DNA from: Campylobacter concisus
Lineage (GTDB): Bacteria; Campylobacterota; Campylobacteria; Campylobacterales; Campylobacteraceae
Direction of reading: 5' to 3'
NCBI RefSeq assembly: GCF_002165775.1
Contig: NZ_NDYP01000002.1
Span: 62,001 to 126,000 of the forward strand
DNA: 64,000 nt
This document shows positions 60,599 through 64,000 of the stretch, in pieces. How positions within the stretch are numbered: the stretch's first letter is position 1; every line of letters begins with the position of its first letter. A program made the translations under genes and the position numbers. The notes beneath the pieces were generated by a model. The model did no database searches. It worked only from the letters and a program-made list of their open reading frames with translations, and was not told where the DNA came from.

Positions 60599-60936
60599 AT
60601 TTTAGTGGCGTATAGGTTAGTGAAAGTATATAAAAATTTTTATGAAAGAATGTATGTGGAGGCTGATGTGTTTGGGTTTAGGGTACATTTGATATTTTAT
60701 AAAATCTGTCCTGATTTAGGACAAAATTCTTCCAATAAAAATGTTATTTATAGTTTAATAAAAAGGGCTAGAGTGTGTTACATAGAATTTGGACTTTTGT
60801 TACAGAAAATAAGTAAAAATAAAGCTTTACAATGTATAATTGTAAAGTTCATAAAACACGTCTATATAAGCGTTTCTGAAAGGTTAAATGTGTATCAAAA
60901 CGCCAAAATGGCGGAGTGTCCCTCTCTGTCCGCCAC
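60599..60936. other. Non-coding right end of the second element with arm sites and attR
   Basis: No supported gene. It holds TGTCC (60707-60711) and GGACA (60719-60723) as an inverted repeat, the 13-mer TTTGTTACAGAAA (60796-60808) shared with the left end, and the 18-base att copy TCCCTCTCTGTCCGCCAC (60919-60936). An open frame of 114 codons from GTG 60605 crosses the att site and has no ribosome site or family match, so it is not annotated. Confidence 0.75.
60919..60936 (+). repeat. attR of the second element (tRNA-Ser end, copy 3)
   Basis: An 18-base exact match to the last 17 bases of the tRNA-Ser gene plus one base. It is shorter than the 28-base repeat at the first two sites, marking either the true crossover core or drift of the outer repeat. 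Confidence 0.85.
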
Positions 60937-61421
60937 TGCTTATAAATAATCATAAATTTTTATTATCATTTCATATTATTTTTTGAATATCTTTATATAA
61001 ATTTTTCGCGTTAGAAAATTGCTTACCTAGAAAAACTTAACTATAAGTTTGTAGATTTTAGACTGATGATTTTTTGTGAAATTTATAAGTAAAAATTTTA
61101 TAGTGATCACACATTTTTAAAAAATTATGATTTTTTTGGTTATATTGTTGTTTCAAACTAATTAAAAATATCTTAAATTAAGTTTTTATTATAAAAAGTA
61201 TTATATTTTACATGACTAATTATATTGACAATCAAAAAGCTATTTTTTTGATAAAAGCTCAGAATTCGCTTTTTACAAACTATTGACATTTGGAATTTAT
61301 ATATTTAATTAATATATTTTTTTCTTAAAAGATAAAATTTCTCATATAAAGTTATATCTTATAAAGATAGTATATAATCACGCAAAAATTTAAATAATAC
61401 AAAAAATAATAAGGAGTAATC
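60937..61421 (+). promoter_or_regulatory. AT-rich leader and promoter of the giant adhesin gene
   Basis: About 485 bases with no ORF of note, over 75 percent A+T by eye, with runs of AAATTT. TATAAT at 61373-61378, about 45 bases before the start codon, is a good -10 box. AAGGAG at 61411-61416 is the ribosome site. It was the original neighbour of tRNA-Ser before the two insertions. Confidence 0.6.
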
Positions 61422-64000
61422 TTGGCTAAAGAAGCTGGAGTAGTAAAATTTATTAGTGGCAAGGCAGTTGCTATCGATCAAAACGGAAATGAGAGAGAGC
61501 TAAAAGTAGGTGACATCCTTTATATGGGAGAGAGCATCAAGACAAGTGATACCGCTGATAAAATAACAATCGTTTCAAATAATGGAAAAGAGATTACGAT
61601 TGTAGGCAATGATACGCTTGCTTTAAATCAAAGCACCATAGGCGCGGAAGGTTTGGCAGATATTAGTGATTTGCAAAATGCTATTTTAAATGGTGGAGAT
61701 CTAACAAAACTTGAAGAGACTGCTGCTGGTGGAAACACTGCTGCTGGTGGTGGAGATGGTGTTAGCCTAGGTGATGCTAAATTTGCTGAGGGCGGTCACT
61801 ACTCAAACGTTAATGCAACATATAGAAATTTAAGTGATACAAACAGAGCTTTTGCATCATACGACAGCCCAATAAGCGGATACAATGGTGGAGATGATAC
61901 TATAATCCCAAGCAATCCTCTTGTAACTTTTATAAGCGATCTTAATAACGATGGTACTTTAAGCAGGGTTGAGCATGCACGCGATACAAATTTAAACACA
62001 TCAAAAGTTCTTATTACAATTCCAAATGATGGCACAGTAAGGGCCGGAGATATACTAAATATCACTATAACTAAGCCAGATGGTAATACTGAAAATAAAA
62101 CAATTCCTATCACTCCAACTATCATAAGCAATGGTTATCAGTTTGATGCACCAATACAGACTGGCAAAATTTCAAAAGTTGATGCAACTATTACAAATTT
62201 TCAAGGAAATGTTAGTGGTAGAAGTGAAGATAGCGTAACTTCAAGTGGCTTTAGTGCTCCAGAGGTTAAATTTACAGAAGATAACAGCCCTGATAATAAT
62301 CTATTAACATATACTGAAAATGCTAAAGATGGCAAATTAAATGAAACTCCAGTACTTATAACTGTAAAAGATGTGATTGTCGGAGATGTGCTTCACGTGA
62401 CTTTAACAAAGCCTAATGGCACAACCGAGGTTAGAAATGTATCTATTGATCAAAACATAATAGATAATGGATATAAGATAGATAATATGCCAGTTGAGCA
62501 CGGTAAGCCTTCAAAAGTAGAAGCTTATGTAGCAGATAGCACAAACACGATGAGAAGTGCAACTGCAAGCGACTCTACTACTCTTGATGTAAAACCGACT
62601 TTAACATTTACAGAGGATCAAGATAACAATGGCTATTTATATGATCCAGAAAATAGTCAAGACAATGACTTTAGAAGCACGACAGTAGAAATAACTCTAC
62701 CAAAAGATGTAGTTATTGGCGATAAAATCGTTATAACTTATACCGATCCACTAACTAAGCAAGATACAACAAAAGAAATTTCTCTTACACAAGAGATGAT
62801 TGATAGTCAAAAAGTAAATACCTCTCTTCCGATATTTCCAGATGTAAGAACATCAGCTAGTGTTCATGTGGTAGATAAAAACAATGTTCGAAAAAGTGAA
62901 GAGTCAGATCAAGATAGTGTAATGCCTATTGGCAGAAATTTAGAAATGACATTACCAGAAGAAAAGACTCTTCATGAAATTTCAAGACAAGAGAGTATGG
63001 ATGAGCATGAAGTAAATGAGACAACAGCTCTTATAAGACTTCCGAATAAAATAGATAATGGTGACATAGTTACACTTACTATAAACGAGCCTACAAATGG
63101 AGTTTATACAAGAAATTTCACTATAAATATGAATGATAAAGGTGAGGTAACAAGTATAACAGAGATCGGCAATGGCGGACAAAATTTCCCATTGACAAAA
63201 GAGAGTTATAATCAATACTCATTTAAAGTACCAGGCTTTGATCTAAGAAATGGACAAGATACGACTATCAGAGCTAGCATCACAAACATGACACCAGGCA
63301 GACATACATCTATAAATGAGTCAGAAGTATCGGCTAGTTTAGAATATGTAAAAAAACCTGAAGTTATCTTTGGGGAGGCTAATGGCACTAGGAGCATGAG
63401 CAGAGAGCAAGCTATGAGTGATCATGATCTTAATAGCACAACAGTTACCATCAAGCTTTCTAAAAATGCAGTAAGTGGAGATAAACTAACTGTAACTATA
63501 AAAGAGCCAAATGAAGCTACTGCTAGAGAAATAAAATACACTATTGGAAAAGATAATAATGGTAAGTTCTTTGTAAAAGATAGCGATGGCAATAAAATAG
63601 ATACAGAAACAGATGGTAGAAGCTTTAAAATTTCTGGTATTAAAACAGCAACTGGTCTAGAAACTAAAGTAACAGCTGAGATAAAAGATAAAGACGGTAT
63701 TCAGCATGCAGAAGATACAAGCACAGTTACTATCTCAAATATAAACGATATGGCGGTATATTTCAAAGAGGATGCTGACCGTAACGTATCCTTAACGAGA
63801 GCAGAGAGCAAGGACGCAGATGGCGACCTACATAAAACGACAGTAGTAGTAAAAGTGCCAAATAACGTTATAGTTGGTGATATGGTAACTGTAAAAATAG
63901 ATAATGGCACTTCACCTAAAACTTATAAGGTTACAGGTAGAGACCCAAGCGGTAAAATCATGCTAGAAGATACTTCTACTCATGCTTCTATAACTGCAAG
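61422..64000 (+). CDS. LapA-like retention-module RTX/Ig-repeat adhesin, N-terminal part
   Basis: Open for 859 codons from TTG 61422 to the window edge. Residues 1-72 form the retention module (VVKFISGKAVAIDQNGNE, LKVGDILYMGESIKTSD, KITIVSNNGKEITIVGND), which holds LapA-type proteins in the outer-membrane pore. A linker holds two TAAG sites (100-103 and 106-109), the target of the periplasmic protease LapG. From about residue 165 on, Ig-like repeats of roughly 110-130 residues follow, each with an acidic FTED..N.D start, then VTI.LPN..V.GD.VTVTI..P. These proteins are surface adhesins for biofilm or host attachment, exported by a type I system not present in this window. Confidence 0.85.
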   Translation, partial: MAKEAGVVKFISGKAVAIDQNGNERELKVGDILYMGESIKTSDTADKITIVSNNGKEITIVGNDTLALNQSTIGAEGLADISDLQNAILNGGDLTKLEETAAGGNTAAGGGDGVSLGDAKFAEGGHYSNVNATYRNLSDTNRAFASYDSPISGYNGGDDTIIPSNPLVTFISDLNNDGTLSRVEHARDTNLNTSKVLITIPNDGTVRAGDILNITITKPDGNTENKTIPITPTIISNGYQFDAPIQTGKISKVDATITNFQGNVSGRSEDSVTSSGFSAPEVKFTEDNSPDNNLLTYTENAKDGKLNETPVLITVKDVIVGDVLHVTLTKPNGTTEVRNVSIDQNIIDNGYKIDNMPVEHGKPSKVEAYVADSTNTMRSATASDSTTLDVKPTLTFTEDQDNNGYLYDPENSQDNDFRSTTVEITLPKDVVIGDKIVITYTDPLTKQDTTKEISLTQEMIDSQKVNTSLPIFPDVRTSASVHVVDKNNVRKSEESDQDSVMPIGRNLEMTLPEEKTLHEISRQESMDEHEVNETTALIRLPNKIDNGDIVTLTINEPTNGVYTRNFTINMNDKGEVTSITEIGNGGQNFPLTKESYNQYSFKVPGFDLRNGQDTTIRASITNMTPGRHTSINESEVSASLEYVKKPEVIFGEANGTRSMSREQAMSDHDLNSTTVTIKLSKNAVSGDKLTVTIKEPNEATAREIKYTIGKDNNGKFFVKDSDGNKIDTETDGRSFKISGIKTATGLETKVTAEIKDKDGIQHAEDTSTVTISNINDMAVYFKEDADRNVSLTRAESKDADGDLHKTTVVVKVPNNVIVGDMVTVKIDNGTSPKTYKVTGRDPSGKIMLEDTSTHASITA

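Larger units (their letters stand above)
43543..60936. mobile_element. Tandem integrative mobilisable element, about 17.4 kb
   Basis: Bounded by att copies at 43543 and 60919. Contains two tyrosine recombinases at the left end, a coupling-protein-like ATPase with ClpP, unknown exported proteins, two TM2 proteins, two DUF1566 proteins, McrBC, a MobV-like relaxase and a toxin-antitoxin pair. Relaxase and coupling protein without VirB4 or pilus genes suggest mobilisation in trans. The left and right ends share a 13-base motif and a GTCC/GGAC inverted repeat. The interior 53-58 kb differs in codon choice from the ends, suggesting that it was assembled from several sources. Confidence 0.82.

Noticed and set aside
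60605-60949. 114-codon ORF crossing the third att site
   Set aside because: No ribosome site, no family, A/T-driven frame, and it spans the recombination junction and arm sites.
1-64000. CRISPR array
   Set aside because: No regularly spaced direct repeats with unique spacers were seen; repeats at 27 kb are degenerate and irregular.

Overview
The window reads as chromosomal DNA of a Campylobacter species, most likely Campylobacter concisus or a close relative. The evidence is low GC with heavy AAATTT usage, futalosine-pathway MqnA, a selenocysteine formate dehydrogenase with SelA/SelB, a P19/FTR1 iron uptake locus, and the gene order pflB-serS-trpS-aroK-der near kdsA-ribH-nusB-pyrF, which I recall from C. 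jejuni (Cj0381-Cj0390). The species is inferred from gene content and from a Zot-bearing filamentous prophage of the kind described in C. concisus; no search was run.

Layout. 1-1,045: the end of a barnase-like RNase, its barstar inhibitor and mqnA. 1,087-12,366: a Met/His-rich membrane protein and a formate dehydrogenase module (TorD chaperone, poly-ferredoxin, selA, selB, DsbC-like thiol protein, small Tat protein, fdhA with an in-frame UGA, fdhB). 12,635-20,140: iron uptake (FTR1 permease, P19, DUF2318 Fe-S membrane protein, two FtsX-type permeases, ATPase, thioredoxin-like lipoprotein). 20,149-33,884: housekeeping genes, including a GC-rich patch from kdsA to ribH that carries a pair of small multidrug resistance genes. 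34,009-34,099: tRNA-Ser(GCU).

The tRNA 3' end is an integration site used twice in tandem: its sequence recurs at 43,543 and 60,919. The first element (about 9.5 kb) is an apparently complete filamentous (Inovirus-like) prophage: integrase, rolling-circle initiator, secretin, Zot assembly ATPase, minor coat proteins, adsorption protein, major coat protein and a putative ssDNA-binding protein. Facing the other way are a small regulator and an exported protein. The second element (about 17.4 kb) carries two tyrosine recombinases, a VirD4-like coupling ATPase next to a ClpP-type protease and two unknown genes, two TM2-domain proteins, two DUF1566 proteins, an McrBC restriction system, a MobV-like relaxase and a RelE/Gp49-type toxin-antitoxin pair. 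It looks mobilisable but not self-transmissible: no VirB4 or pilus genes are seen. Several short broken ORFs lie between its genes.

The strongest unusual signal is in the two DUF1566 genes (53,742-54,272 and 54,794-55,252). Over their last 38 aligned codons the framework codons are almost identical in sequence, while 15 of the 20 differing codons differ only at bases 1 and 2 and keep base 3. This is the pattern left by a diversity-generating retroelement (DGR) template rich in AAC/AAT/AAG codons, but no reverse transcriptase or template repeat is visible here. After the second element the chromosome resumes with an AT-rich leader and the first 859 codons of a very large LapA-like retention-module adhesin that runs off the window.
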